Counted from the first letter of the stretch, positions 1-7,695 are shown. The stretch is 10,016 bases of DNA from Candidatus Sumerlaeota bacterium (GCA_026398575.1 JAPLSP010000331.1:1-10016); one strand, 5' to 3'. Made by a program: numbers and translations. The notes: generated by a model from the letters alone, not told the origin.

Positions 1-1
1 G

Positions 2-166
2 GAGTTTGAGAAATATCTTGATGACCGGCATTTCCATATTGTGGCGGCGCCCGGCTCAGGGAAAACAGCGCTGGGATTGGAAGCGATCCTGCGTCTGGGG
101 CGTCCGGCGCTTGTCATGACGCCGACGCTGGCTATTCGCTATCAATGGAAGCGGCGATTTGAGTAA
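2..166 (+). pseudogene. N-terminal fragment of SF2 DEAH-box helicase (Walker A part), ended by in-frame TAA
   Basis: This frame is open from the window edge and ends at TAA 164-166. It encodes a P-loop, APGSGKT (nt 47-67), followed by a motif Ia-like stretch with VMTPTLAIRYQWKRRFE. That is the standard first part of the RecA1 core of a superfamily 2 helicase: ATP binding, then a 'TP-LA-R-QW' segment. It lies in exactly the same frame as the downstream helicase ORF, which begins six bases after the stop and has motifs II to VI but no Walker A of its own. The two are therefore one gene cut by a stop codon. The true start is upstream of the window. The stop lies right beside a heptamer-repeat tract, so it may have arrived with that insertion; a base-call error is the main alternative. 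Confidence 0.72.
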
Positions 167-172
167 AATTAC

Positions 173-2740
173 GTGGGGGAAGAGACAGGAGACAAGAGCC
201 AGGCGACAGGGGACAGGGGTGAGGGGTCAGGGGTCAGGGGTCAGGAGTCAGGAGATAGGATACAGGAGACGGGAGAAGCATCCTGCAGCCCGGATCTTGG
301 AATTCAGAACTCTGAAGGCGGAATTCGGCGCCTGGGACTCTTGTCGTTGGACTTATCCAAGCCTTTGCTCATTACCGTCATCACCTATCAGTCCCTCGAC
401 GCCTATATCAAAACGCATTCTGCAGAAGCCCTGTTCCACATTCTCAAAAAGGCCCGCATTGGAACACTCGTTTTTGACGAGGCACATCATCTGCGCAACC
501 AATGGTGGAAGGCCTTGGACCAGGTGAAAAAAGGCATTGAAGAGGTTTACGCTATTGCGCTGACGGCCACGCCGCCTTACGACGTGACACAAGCGGAATG
601 GAACCGTTACATCACGATCTGCGGCGAAGTGGACGCCGAGATCAGCGCGCCGGAATTGGTAAAGGTCAGCAGCCTTTGTCCGCATCAGGACTATGTTTAT
701 TTCAGCCGTCCGAGCCAGGCAGAACAAGCTCAACTGGATCGTTTCTCATTCCATGTCGCCTCTTTTTTGGGCGATTTGTCGCTGCGCCAGGACGTCATCG
801 AATCAGCGCGCGCGCATCCGGCGCTTCAGAATCCCGAAGCGCATATTCCGTTGCTGCTGGAAAAAAGCGATTACTTTCTGAGTCTGGCGATCTTTCTTCA
901 TCACGCCAGCGGCCTTTCGCCGCAAGCGCTCATCCAGACACTGGGTCTGGAAGATGTGCCCCTGCCCCCGCTGAGCGTTGGATGGGCGGAAGTTTTTCTC
1001 AACGGCTATCTGTTTCACGATAAGGAATCGTTTTCGAACCACGCATTGCGCGACGAAATTCGCAAAGAGCTGGCGCGGCGCGGCGCCATCGAGCGCGGGG
1101 TGGTGGCGCTCCAAGGCAATCGCCGCAATATCCGGATTCTGCGGTCGAGCCAAAGCAAGCTTTCCAGCATCGCGGATGTCGTTGAACTGGAAAGCCGCGC
1201 GTTGGGCGAACAACTGCGCCTTGCGATTCTGACGGATTATATCCGCGAACAGGATTTTCCGGATCCTGACGGAAAGGAAAAAATCTTCACCAAGATCGGC
1301 GTGGTTCCCATCTTCGAACACCTGCGGCGCCTTCGGCTCCCGGGCGTGCGGCTTGCGATGCTGTCCGGGCGTTTGGCAATTCTGCCGCGCGCAGCGGCGA
1401 TGAGTTCCGAGTTCCGAGTTCCGGGTTCCGAGTTCCGAGCTGCGAGTTCCGAGTTGGCGGTCTCTGAGTCAAAGATATCTTCTCCGTTAGGCGATTCGCC
1501 GCTTTTAAATGGAAGCTCGAATCCGATGAACTCGGAACTTGGAACCCGGAACTCGGAACTTGGAACCCGGAACCCGGAACTTGGAACCCGGAACCCGGAA
1601 CTGATAACGGAGGCCCTTGCGCATGATCCGGATTATTTGATGGTTTCTTTTCCGGGTGAGGCGCCTTCGGCTTTGGCGCCTGCGTTCACGCGGCTTTTTG
1701 AGGAAGGCGAAATCAACGTTCTGATCGGCACGACGGCGCTGCTGGGGGAGGGATGGGACGCGCCCGCCATGAATACGCTGATCCTGGCCACGGTCATCGG
1801 CGCTTATGTTACTTCCAATCAATTGCGCGGGCGGGCGATCCGCGTGGACCCAAAGCGTCCCTGGAAAACTTCGAATATCTGGCATCTGGCCTGCCTTGAT
1901 CCGGAAGCAATCGGCAGGGACGAGGCGGCAGGCGCGTTTGGATTGGGGGGTTCACCCGAAGGCCGCTGGGACGATCTGGCTCTCTTGCGCCGCCGCTTCC
2001 TGACGTTCGTAGGGCCGGCCTTTGATGCTCCGGAGATTCGCAATGGGTTCGGGCGATTGGGCTTGGACTGGGGCCAGGGGGAGAAACGCAATCCCGGCGA
2101 GATGAATGCCCTCATCTGCCGGCGCGCCGAAGACCGCGACGGATTGGCCACGCAATGGCGCGAGGCGCTCGAGGTCGCATCCCACCGGATGCAACGGCAA
2201 ATCCGCGAAATTCTTCTGCCTCGGGCGATGGTGGCGAGCCATTCCATCGTGGAGCATTTCCTTCGATTCGACAATGCGGTGACGCGATGGATCAAAACCC
2301 AGATGCTGATTAACAGGATGCGCCGCATCGCCCAAGTCTTGCTGGACTCTTTGCGCGAAACCGGGCTGATCGTCACGCCGCCGGAAAAACTCAGGCTCGA
2401 AATCTTCGCCGGCGCGCAGGCTATGCGGGTCGCGCTTACGGGGGCCAGGGGACGGGAGGAAGCGATGTACATCGAATCGCTGAAGGAAATCTTCAATCCG
2501 CTTTCCTCGCCGCGCTATCTGCTCCTCGCACGGCGTCAAGTCTATTGCGTTCCTTCGGCGCTGGCCGCGCGCAAAGAAACGGCCACGGCTTTTTTTGATC
2601 GCTGGCGCAAGCGCGTCGGACGCGCACGGATGATCTATACCCATACCCCCGAGGGCCGCTTGGCGCTTTTGCGAGCCAAAGAGCGATTTCTGGCAGCCCG
2701 CCATCGGGACGCCCCGCAGATAAGAGTGGCTTGGCGCTAA
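173..2740 (+). CDS. DEAH-box SF2 helicase, main body (motifs II-VI), probably part of an interrupted gene
   Basis: This encodes 855 codons from a nominal GTG at 173; no convincing Shine-Dalgarno precedes it, so the start is a convention. Motifs seen: DEAH at residues 102-105 (motif II), LTATPP near 130-135 (motif III), GEGWDAP at 525-531 (motif V) and QLRGRAIR at 550-557 (motif VI). The long region between motif III and a segment reading LRLAILTDYIRE (about 347-358) is an accessory insert, and the C-terminal 250 residues are mostly helical. From memory, this layout matches a widespread family of large DEAD/DEAH helicases whose motif VI context reads SNQxRGRAIR, followed by a Lys-Thr-x-Asn-Ile-Trp-His-Leu stretch; the same appears here after residue 557. 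The biological role of that family is unclear, and nucleic-acid remodelling is inferred. Walker A lies upstream of an in-frame TAA (164-166), so this piece alone should lack ATP binding. Residues 4-36 and 410-477 are coded by heptamer repeats absent from the family core, yet both keep the frame open. Confidence 0.8.
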   Translation: MGEETGDKSQATGDRGEGSGVRGQESGDRIQETGEASCSPDLGIQNSEGGIRRLGLLSLDLSKPLLITVITYQSLDAYIKTHSAEALFHILKKARIGTLVFDEAHHLRNQWWKALDQVKKGIEEVYAIALTATPPYDVTQAEWNRYITICGEVDAEISAPELVKVSSLCPHQDYVYFSRPSQAEQAQLDRFSFHVASFLGDLSLRQDVIESARAHPALQNPEAHIPLLLEKSDYFLSLAIFLHHASGLSPQALIQTLGLEDVPLPPLSVGWAEVFLNGYLFHDKESFSNHALRDEIRKELARRGAIERGVVALQGNRRNIRILRSSQSKLSSIADVVELESRALGEQLRLAILTDYIREQDFPDPDGKEKIFTKIGVVPIFEHLRRLRLPGVRLAMLSGRLAILPRAAAMSSEFRVPGSEFRAASSELAVSESKISSPLGDSPLLNGSSNPMNSELGTRNSELGTRNPELGTRNPELITEALAHDPDYLMVSFPGEAPSALAPAFTRLFEEGEINVLIGTTALLGEGWDAPAMNTLILATVIGAYVTSNQLRGRAIRVDPKRPWKTSNIWHLACLDPEAIGRDEAAGAFGLGGSPEGRWDDLALLRRRFLTFVGPAFDAPEIRNGFGRLGLDWGQGEKRNPGEMNALICRRAEDRDGLATQWREALEVASHRMQRQIREILLPRAMVASHSIVEHFLRFDNAVTRWIKTQMLINRMRRIAQVLLDSLRETGLIVTPPEKLRLEIFAGAQAMRVALTGARGREEAMYIESLKEIFNPLSSPRYLLLARRQVYCVPSALAARKETATAFFDRWRKRVGRARMIYTHTPEGRLALLRAKERFLAARHRDAPQIRVAWR
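182..279 (+). repeat. Degenerate heptanucleotide tandem array, GRGWCAG type (14 units)
   Basis: Fourteen consecutive 7-bp units can be laid out: gagacag, gagacaa, gagccag, gcgacag, gggacag, gggtgag, gggtcag three times, gagtcag, gagatag, gatacag, gagacgg, gagaagc. The tract sits between helicase motifs Ia and II and starts 16 nt after the in-frame stop. Decay is strongest at the ends and the centre is most regular, as expected for a slippage array. It recalls the short tandemly repeated repetitive (STRR) heptamers known from cyanobacteria, but nothing else here points to a cyanobacterium. Downstream, 299-326 (ggaattc, agaactc, tgaaggc, ggaattc) may be a second, more decayed heptamer tract in the same insertion. 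Confidence 0.85.
209..240 (+). other. G-quadruplex motif (five GGGG runs, 3-nt loops)
   Basis: GGGG occurs at 209-212, 216-219, 223-226, 230-233 and 237-240, with loops ACA, TGA, TCA and TCA. This exceeds the canonical G3+N1-7 rule, using four-G tracts and the same loop length throughout. It lies on the coding strand, so the mRNA would carry it 43 nt after the helicase stop codon. It is a direct product of the heptamer repeat. Folding is inferred from the pattern only. Confidence 0.8.
1402..1457 (+). repeat. Heptamer array GAGTTCC, left arm of an inverted pair
   Basis: Eight 7-bp units: gagttcc three times, gggttcc, gagttcc, gagctgc, gagttcc, gagttgg. Read in frame it codes the peptide SSEFRVPGSEFRAASSEL within the helicase. 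It is the reverse complement, unit for unit, of the array at 1528-1602, and 70 bp of non-repetitive sequence separates the arms. It sits in a variable linker between RecA2 segments, upstream of the GEGWDAP motif. Confidence 0.85.
1528..1602 (+). repeat. Heptamer array GGAACYY, right arm of an inverted pair, 21-bp higher-order period
   Basis: The basic unit is ggaactc/ggaactt/ggaaccc. Groups of three give near-identical 21-bp repeats at 1529-1549, 1550-1570 and 1571-1591, plus a partial copy. Since 21 bp is seven codons, the protein gains perfect heptads: NSELGTR, NSELGTR, NPELGTR, NPEL. With the arm at 1402-1457 it can form a long imperfect hairpin in DNA or RNA; many mismatches would be G-U pairs in RNA. 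The downstream helicase frame is kept. Confidence 0.87.
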
Positions 2741-2797
2741 TTTTTCTGCGAACTTTTTGCCGCTGCTGATTGTCAAATGCAATGAACCGCGCCACCT

Positions 2798-2833
2798 CCT
2801 TGAGAGTGTTCTGCCTGCTGACGTTTCTCAAGG
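2798..2833. other. 8-bp perfect inverted repeat in the intergenic region
   Basis: ccttgaga (2798-2805) and tctcaagg (2826-2833) are exact reverse complements with a 20-nt loop. No T-run follows, so a rho-independent terminator is unlikely; an operator or a chance match are alternatives. It is the only notable structure I see in the 260-bp gap 2741-3000. No convincing -35/-10 pair could be fixed there. Confidence 0.3.
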
Positions 2834-2985
2834 CGCAGGCGCGCGCAAAGACCGGAATCTTCGAAAGCAGCCAAGGCCGAAAAAACACTTGCGGGAATGG
2901 ATGGACAAAGGGTAACCTGCGCTCTGCAAACACTGGATAAAGCTAGAAGAATCACCCTGCGACTTTTCCGGTCTCGACATTTTAT

Positions 2986-2991
2986 GAGGAG
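2986..2991 (+). promoter_or_regulatory. Ribosome binding site of the secreted protease
   Basis: GAGGAG lies nine nucleotides before the ATG at 3001. This strong Shine-Dalgarno, together with the signal peptide that follows immediately, fixes the start. Confidence 0.8.
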
Positions 2992-3000
2992 TATTTCCAG

Positions 3001-6000
3001 ATGAGACTCTTATGCCGCCTGTTAGTTCCCGCTGCCATTTTCTTTTGTCTGCTGCCGGTTGCCCATGCGCAATTGAAAAATGCGCAACCGGTTCAAGGCA
3101 CGTACCGAATGGTGCCCAGCGATGAGGAGATCGCCGAACCGATCGTTCGGCCGTCGCACGACGCGCTCCAAGGCAGCGTTTATGACATCACGCCCAAGGC
3201 GGATAAAGCGCTTAAATTTGAGGATATTTACAACCGCTTCATGGCCGGCGACGCGACGGTTGATGTCATCGTGACGCTGTTTCAGCCGATAGAGTTGCGC
3301 ACGACGAACTTTGAAAGCGCCAGTTCCAAGGGCATGTTGCGCAATCGTTGCGTCGCCCTTGAGAACGACGTCCTGGGATCCTACAAAAGGGCGGACATCA
3401 ATCTGAAGCTTCGCTATTATAACTTCGCCGGATTTTCCGCCACCGTTACGCTCAGTGGCTTCGACGAATTGCTTCGCGATCCGCGCGTGGCGCATATCAA
3501 TCCCGTCGAAACGGTGCAGGCTCACACGTCTTTTGGCCTGGCCAAAATTGACGCCGCAGGCTTTTACCGCCATTACTATACTGGAAAATTCTTCGATCCT
3601 ATTATTGACATCAATGCCAATCCGAATCATGAAATCTATTCCAAGCAAGTGGCGATCGCCATTTGCGATACCGGCATAGATGCGCGTAATCCCGATTTGG
3701 GCGGGGGATATGTTCCGAACGTTTGTACGGAATATATCACTGCCCCTATCGGGTCTGGGGTAAAGGTCGTCCAGCATAACGTTTACGTTGGCGGTGGCGT
3801 TTATCCACCCACCAATCCTCATGGCACCATGTGCGCGGGGATTGCGGCGGGCTGGTGGCCGGGTGAATACTATTATCCCATTAACACCGGGCTGATTACG
3901 AATTACATATCGTCGTTCGAGGCTTCAACCGCGTCACTTGCCAGCGGCGGCTATTCATTTTTCAATGATTATGACAATTTCGTCTCCCCTCCTTATACTT
4001 TAGCTGATCCGCGGCGCAATCGTAATCATTGGAGCTGCCCGCTTCCGCCGGCGCATCCCGCCCCTCGCGAGCCTCATTGGCTAACAACAGCGGGCACAGC
4101 TGAAATGAACTGGTATTCGGGCGGCGTTGCTCACGAGGCGACTATTTATGATTTCCAGGTATTGAATCCTGCGGGAGCGGGAGCGTTTGATGTGCTACTC
4201 CGGGCGTGGGACGATGCCGTCACACTCCAGTTCTCCGATCCGTTTAACCCGATCATGGTTATCTCGAATAGCCTCGGCGGCGGGCAATACTTTGCATCAT
4301 GCGACAATGCCCTTCCTCCGTTTGTTGCAGCCATAGCGGCATGTGAAGGGGCCAATATTACGGTTTTTGCCTCGTCGGGCAATAACGGTTTCACGGATTC
4401 CATGGCGGCGCCCGCCTGTGTGACCGGTGTCGTTTCTGTTGGTGGCATCAACAACACCGATGATGACCCGGCTGCTAACTTCGGGCCCATCAATCAAGTA
4501 TCATCCTATTCCAATTCCGTTTCCTTCCTGGGCTGCCTGGCGCCGTCGGGCCGCACCTGTACCACGTATCTAGCCACGCCTTGCGACAAATGGTGCACCC
4601 CTATCTCCGGGCCAAGGTCCTATCGAGCCGTCTATTCGAAGATGTATGACTTCTATACCCGAATCATGAATGGCACGTCGGCTGCCTGTCCCTATACCGC
4701 AGGCACGGCTGTTGTTTGCCAGGCCGCTTTTCGCCGCATGTATGGCTATTTTGCGCCGGCCAGCCTGATTCGCGCCGCCATCACGCAAACGGGAACGCCA
4801 ATCCTGGACCGGCGCAATGGGGTTGTGAAAAATCGCATTTCTTTAGCCGAAGCCGTGGATTTTACGCTGCATAACCAGGCGCCTTATGTTTCGCCCGTCA
4901 TGGATCAGGGCACGGACGGATTCGAGCGCTTTGGCTTGACGGACTATGGCGCGGGCGTTGCTTATGCAATGGGCTATTACTATAAATCCTACCAGGAGTA
5001 CAAGGAACGGCGCCTGGTTCATGGCAACGAGAGAGAAATGGGCCTGCCTCTTCCGGATACGGTTGCAGTGCCGTTTGGTATGCCTCCGGAGCCGAATGAT
5101 AATTTAAGATGGATCAACACCGATGACTCCAATAATCCGCAATTTAATGCGTATCGCGCCCGATTAAGCTACAAATTCGACGCCCGCTACAAGGCAGGCC
5201 CTGCGCCGCTGACAACCGTCATTGGCAATCTGTCGCAAAACCTCATCACGGGCGCCGCCCTTTATACTTCTTGGGATGTTTACTTTGGCGATGGCACTTC
5301 GCAATCGCTTGCCGGGGGCCCCCCATTTTTCTTTGTGCCTACAGATATCGAGCATACTTATACCAAGGCGGGATACTATGATGTAACCCTGGTCTTGCAT
5401 GGCGTTGATCCGCGGGACGGCGGTCCGGACATGACATTGGAACGCTCGAGCTTAATCACGGTCTATGCCCCCAACGCGCCAGTGGAATTCCCCACCTCGC
5501 AAACGATGGTCCAACCGATCGCTCCCACTTTGCCCATGAGCCCCTATTACGTTATTAAAAACACCGGCGGACGGCGGTTCCAGTTCTGCGGCGAATTGCT
5601 CACCGGACATGGCATCCCGCTGTTGAAAAATTATTCGATTCTTGACAAACGTTCCGCGGCCGCTGTGGAGGCGGCGGGGCAATCGCTTGACTTTATATCC
5701 TTGGCTCATTTCCCGCTGTTTACGCCGCATCGCGTCAAGGTCAACAAAGCGGGCGAATTCCAGGGAGCATATCTCAACGACATTGCCCCCTTGCAGGACC
5801 GTCTCAGACGGGAAGGTTCCTTCGTGATGGGCATCCCGATTTTCTCGGATTTCTATCACTGGAATTTCGGCATGTACACGGAGCCGAGGGATAAGACTGT
5901 CCTGGGCTATCATGCCATCACGGTAATCGGATACGATCCCAACCTCGAGCAGCCCGTCGGAGACCAGAGATACACCGGCGCTTTCCTATGCAAGAATTCC

Positions 6001-7635
6001 TGGGGGAACAGCTGGGGAACGCCGGTCGCAAACATGCAGGATCAGTCATCGGCCAGCCGCGGATATGTCTGGCTCTGGCAAGGATTCGTCCAAAAATACG
6101 CCATCGAGGCTTGGGCGATGACAGACTCCCGTACCGAGCCCATCGTCTTGACGGGCACCACTACCACGGACACCAAACGCTTCTATTCGATCTCCAAAGA
6201 ATTCGACTTGACCTATACCTACAGCGGCCCTGAAGGCGTTTACTGGCCGGAATTATACTTTACCGTCGGCGATTATGGGCGCGAGTTGACGATCCTCAAC
6301 GGCGGTCCGGCCGACTCGGTCAAGCTCACGCGCCGGCGCTGCGTGCGTGAAGTCGTCGGCTTTTACCGGATCAAATCCGACGGCAACTTCGCCAACTTCT
6401 ATACCGAAGCGCCCATTGAATTTCTCCAAGCCGACTTCGATTACGATCCCGCCATCGGAGGGACCGACCCCACTTCGCGCTTCAAACCCACCACGCTGAA
6501 ATCGGTCGTGGCCTCCAACGCGTATATACGCAACCTCTACTCGCCGGAGATGGGAAACGTCCAGATGTTCGATACGCACAACTATACCTGGCCGGAGATC
6601 GCGCGCGACCTGGCGAATAATCCTGCGCCCACGGGCGGCGACTTCGATAAGTTGCGCAACGATACGATCGCCGTCTCCATCGTCGAGACCAACGACAACA
6701 CACCCAAAGCCGGCTCGGTCAACTATCCGGCCGCGCCGACGCACAAGCTCAATGTGGATATCAACGGCCTCAAACTTAAAACGCTGATCGCCCCGCTGGC
6801 CGATGTATCGCTCACGCTGGCTTCGAAAAAAATCGAGAACGGCGCGGATTTCCCCTTCCTGACTTATGGCGCTTCCGACAGCAAGCTAACGAGCGCCATC
6901 ATAGAAGCGAACGTCATCACATCCATCAAGATAGACGGCGGCGACCTGTCGCCGACCTCCATCACCGCGCACAGAATTGGGACCCTCAGCGCGCGGCGCC
7001 AGACGTTGAGTTCCTATTATGAGCCGCTGGCACTGCCCAGGATTAAATTCCTCAGCTCCTATGGCGGCAACATTCAGCCCCAGGCGATCGTGGCGGTGCA
7101 AGGCGGCATAGATACCATCGAGTCTATTGGCGGCGTCATCAACGTCGGCCTCCTCAGTTCGCATGAAAACATCAAGAAGATCAGCAGCCGGATCATGACG
7201 GTGAGAGAAGATCGCGGGCTGGGGCCATACAAGGTGATTCATGGCGGCATCATCGGCAACCTTGACAATCCGTCTTCAATGGTGGTGATTTCGGGCGATT
7301 TGCGGGATTATCTCCCGTCTGAAAGGCCGGATAATCCCAGCAACGACATGCCGATGGCGCGCGCTCAATTCGATCCGCTTCTGTCCAACATCACCCTGGT
7401 TCAAGCCGATCTGGCCGTTGGGGCGTGGTTCTATTGCGGCATCACCTTCGACAAACATCCCAGCTTCGTCGGATATCTCAAGGGCATCGCGACGCGCTCC
7501 CTGAGCCAGATACCCATAATTGCCGAACCCAATCGTCCTTCGATCCTGGGCCAGTCCTGGTCCCGGATAAAAGTGAATCTGCGTTCGAGCGGCGGCGATA
7601 TCGTCTTCATCGAGAGTAACTACTCAGGTGGATAG
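3001..7635 (+). CDS. Secreted multidomain S8 subtilase with a PKD-split papain-like pseudo-domain and a beta-solenoid-like tail
   Basis: This is a 1,544-residue exported protein. Residues 1-24 are a signal peptide (Arg, hydrophobic core, cleavage after AHA). About 85-172 resembles an I9 propeptide (VDVIVTL, then DPRVAHI). The S8 peptidase spans about 178-625, with Asp223 in CDTGID, His274 in HGTMCAG (Cys after the His box as in proteinase K and kexins), oxyanion Asn423 in ISNSLGG, and Ser560 in NGTSAACP. The triad is complete, so it should be an active endopeptidase. A 90-residue insertion follows the His box, and a Cys-rich loop (C512, C520, C528, C532) precedes Ser560. At 629-640 it reads YVSPVMDQGTDG, the C1A papain oxyanion-Gln motif, but the catalytic Cys position is Glu642. 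A PKD domain (about 725-815; WDVYFGDG at 758-765, HTY at 785-787) follows. The papain C-terminal half comes next: His971 in GYHAITVIGYD and Asn999 in KNSWGNSWG. From about 1250 on, Gly/Ile-rich repeats suggest a beta-solenoid. No anchor or sorting tail is seen. An extracellular role on proteins is inferred; the natural substrate is unknown. Confidence 0.88.
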   Translation: MRLLCRLLVPAAIFFCLLPVAHAQLKNAQPVQGTYRMVPSDEEIAEPIVRPSHDALQGSVYDITPKADKALKFEDIYNRFMAGDATVDVIVTLFQPIELRTTNFESASSKGMLRNRCVALENDVLGSYKRADINLKLRYYNFAGFSATVTLSGFDELLRDPRVAHINPVETVQAHTSFGLAKIDAAGFYRHYYTGKFFDPIIDINANPNHEIYSKQVAIAICDTGIDARNPDLGGGYVPNVCTEYITAPIGSGVKVVQHNVYVGGGVYPPTNPHGTMCAGIAAGWWPGEYYYPINTGLITNYISSFEASTASLASGGYSFFNDYDNFVSPPYTLADPRRNRNHWSCPLPPAHPAPREPHWLTTAGTAEMNWYSGGVAHEATIYDFQVLNPAGAGAFDVLLRAWDDAVTLQFSDPFNPIMVISNSLGGGQYFASCDNALPPFVAAIAACEGANITVFASSGNNGFTDSMAAPACVTGVVSVGGINNTDDDPAANFGPINQVSSYSNSVSFLGCLAPSGRTCTTYLATPCDKWCTPISGPRSYRAVYSKMYDFYTRIMNGTSAACPYTAGTAVVCQAAFRRMYGYFAPASLIRAAITQTGTPILDRRNGVVKNRISLAEAVDFTLHNQAPYVSPVMDQGTDGFERFGLTDYGAGVAYAMGYYYKSYQEYKERRLVHGNEREMGLPLPDTVAVPFGMPPEPNDNLRWINTDDSNNPQFNAYRARLSYKFDARYKAGPAPLTTVIGNLSQNLITGAALYTSWDVYFGDGTSQSLAGGPPFFFVPTDIEHTYTKAGYYDVTLVLHGVDPRDGGPDMTLERSSLITVYAPNAPVEFPTSQTMVQPIAPTLPMSPYYVIKNTGGRRFQFCGELLTGHGIPLLKNYSILDKRSAAAVEAAGQSLDFISLAHFPLFTPHRVKVNKAGEFQGAYLNDIAPLQDRLRREGSFVMGIPIFSDFYHWNFGMYTEPRDKTVLGYHAITVIGYDPNLEQPVGDQRYTGAFLCKNSWGNSWGTPVANMQDQSSASRGYVWLWQGFVQKYAIEAWAMTDSRTEPIVLTGTTTTDTKRFYSISKEFDLTYTYSGPEGVYWPELYFTVGDYGRELTILNGGPADSVKLTRRRCVREVVGFYRIKSDGNFANFYTEAPIEFLQADFDYDPAIGGTDPTSRFKPTTLKSVVASNAYIRNLYSPEMGNVQMFDTHNYTWPEIARDLANNPAPTGGDFDKLRNDTIAVSIVETNDNTPKAGSVNYPAAPTHKLNVDINGLKLKTLIAPLADVSLTLASKKIENGADFPFLTYGASDSKLTSAIIEANVITSIKIDGGDLSPTSITAHRIGTLSARRQTLSSYYEPLALPRIKFLSSYGGNIQPQAIVAVQGGIDTIESIGGVINVGLLSSHENIKKISSRIMTVREDRGLGPYKVIHGGIIGNLDNPSSMVVISGDLRDYLPSERPDNPSNDMPMARAQFDPLLSNITLVQADLAVGAWFYCGITFDKHPSFVGYLKGIATRSLSQIPIIAEPNRPSILGQSWSRIKVNLRSSGGDIVFIESNYSGG

Positions 7636-7695
7636 GCTGTTAGGTTCCGGCTGTAGCGGCGGATAATCGGTGAGCGGTGTGCCGAGCAGTTGATG
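7636..7695. other. Junction between the protease stop and the IS66 transposase stop; probable IS end
   Basis: These 60 bp separate two convergent genes. The IS66 element must end here or slightly inside the protease 3' end, because the transposase coding region stops at 7696. I cannot mark the terminal inverted repeat or the target duplication, because the other end of the element is outside the window. No clear terminator hairpin is visible. Confidence 0.4.

Noticed and set aside
182..279. Possible CRISPR array
   Set aside because: Units are 7 bp and directly adjacent, with no spacers; the tract is a simple degenerate tandem repeat.
159..527. A 122-codon plus-strand frame across the first repeat tract
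   Set aside because: It runs out of frame through the DEAH motif of the helicase, begins at a TTG inside the first fragment, and is mostly heptamer-coded low-complexity sequence.
2741..2780. Rho-independent terminator after the helicase
   Set aside because: There are short T-runs but no stem before them.
1952..2782. A 276-codon open frame on the minus strand
   Set aside because: It is antisense to the helicase C-terminal region, which is conserved in frame; composition is Arg/Ala/Pro-rich with no domain signal.
5587..5589. Cys863 as the catalytic Cys of the papain-like domain
   Set aside because: It is followed by Gly-Glu-Leu-Leu rather than Trp, and the stretch fits better as the helix before the 'HGIP' turn that lies downstream of the active Cys in C1A proteases; the DQG motif lies far upstream at 635-637.
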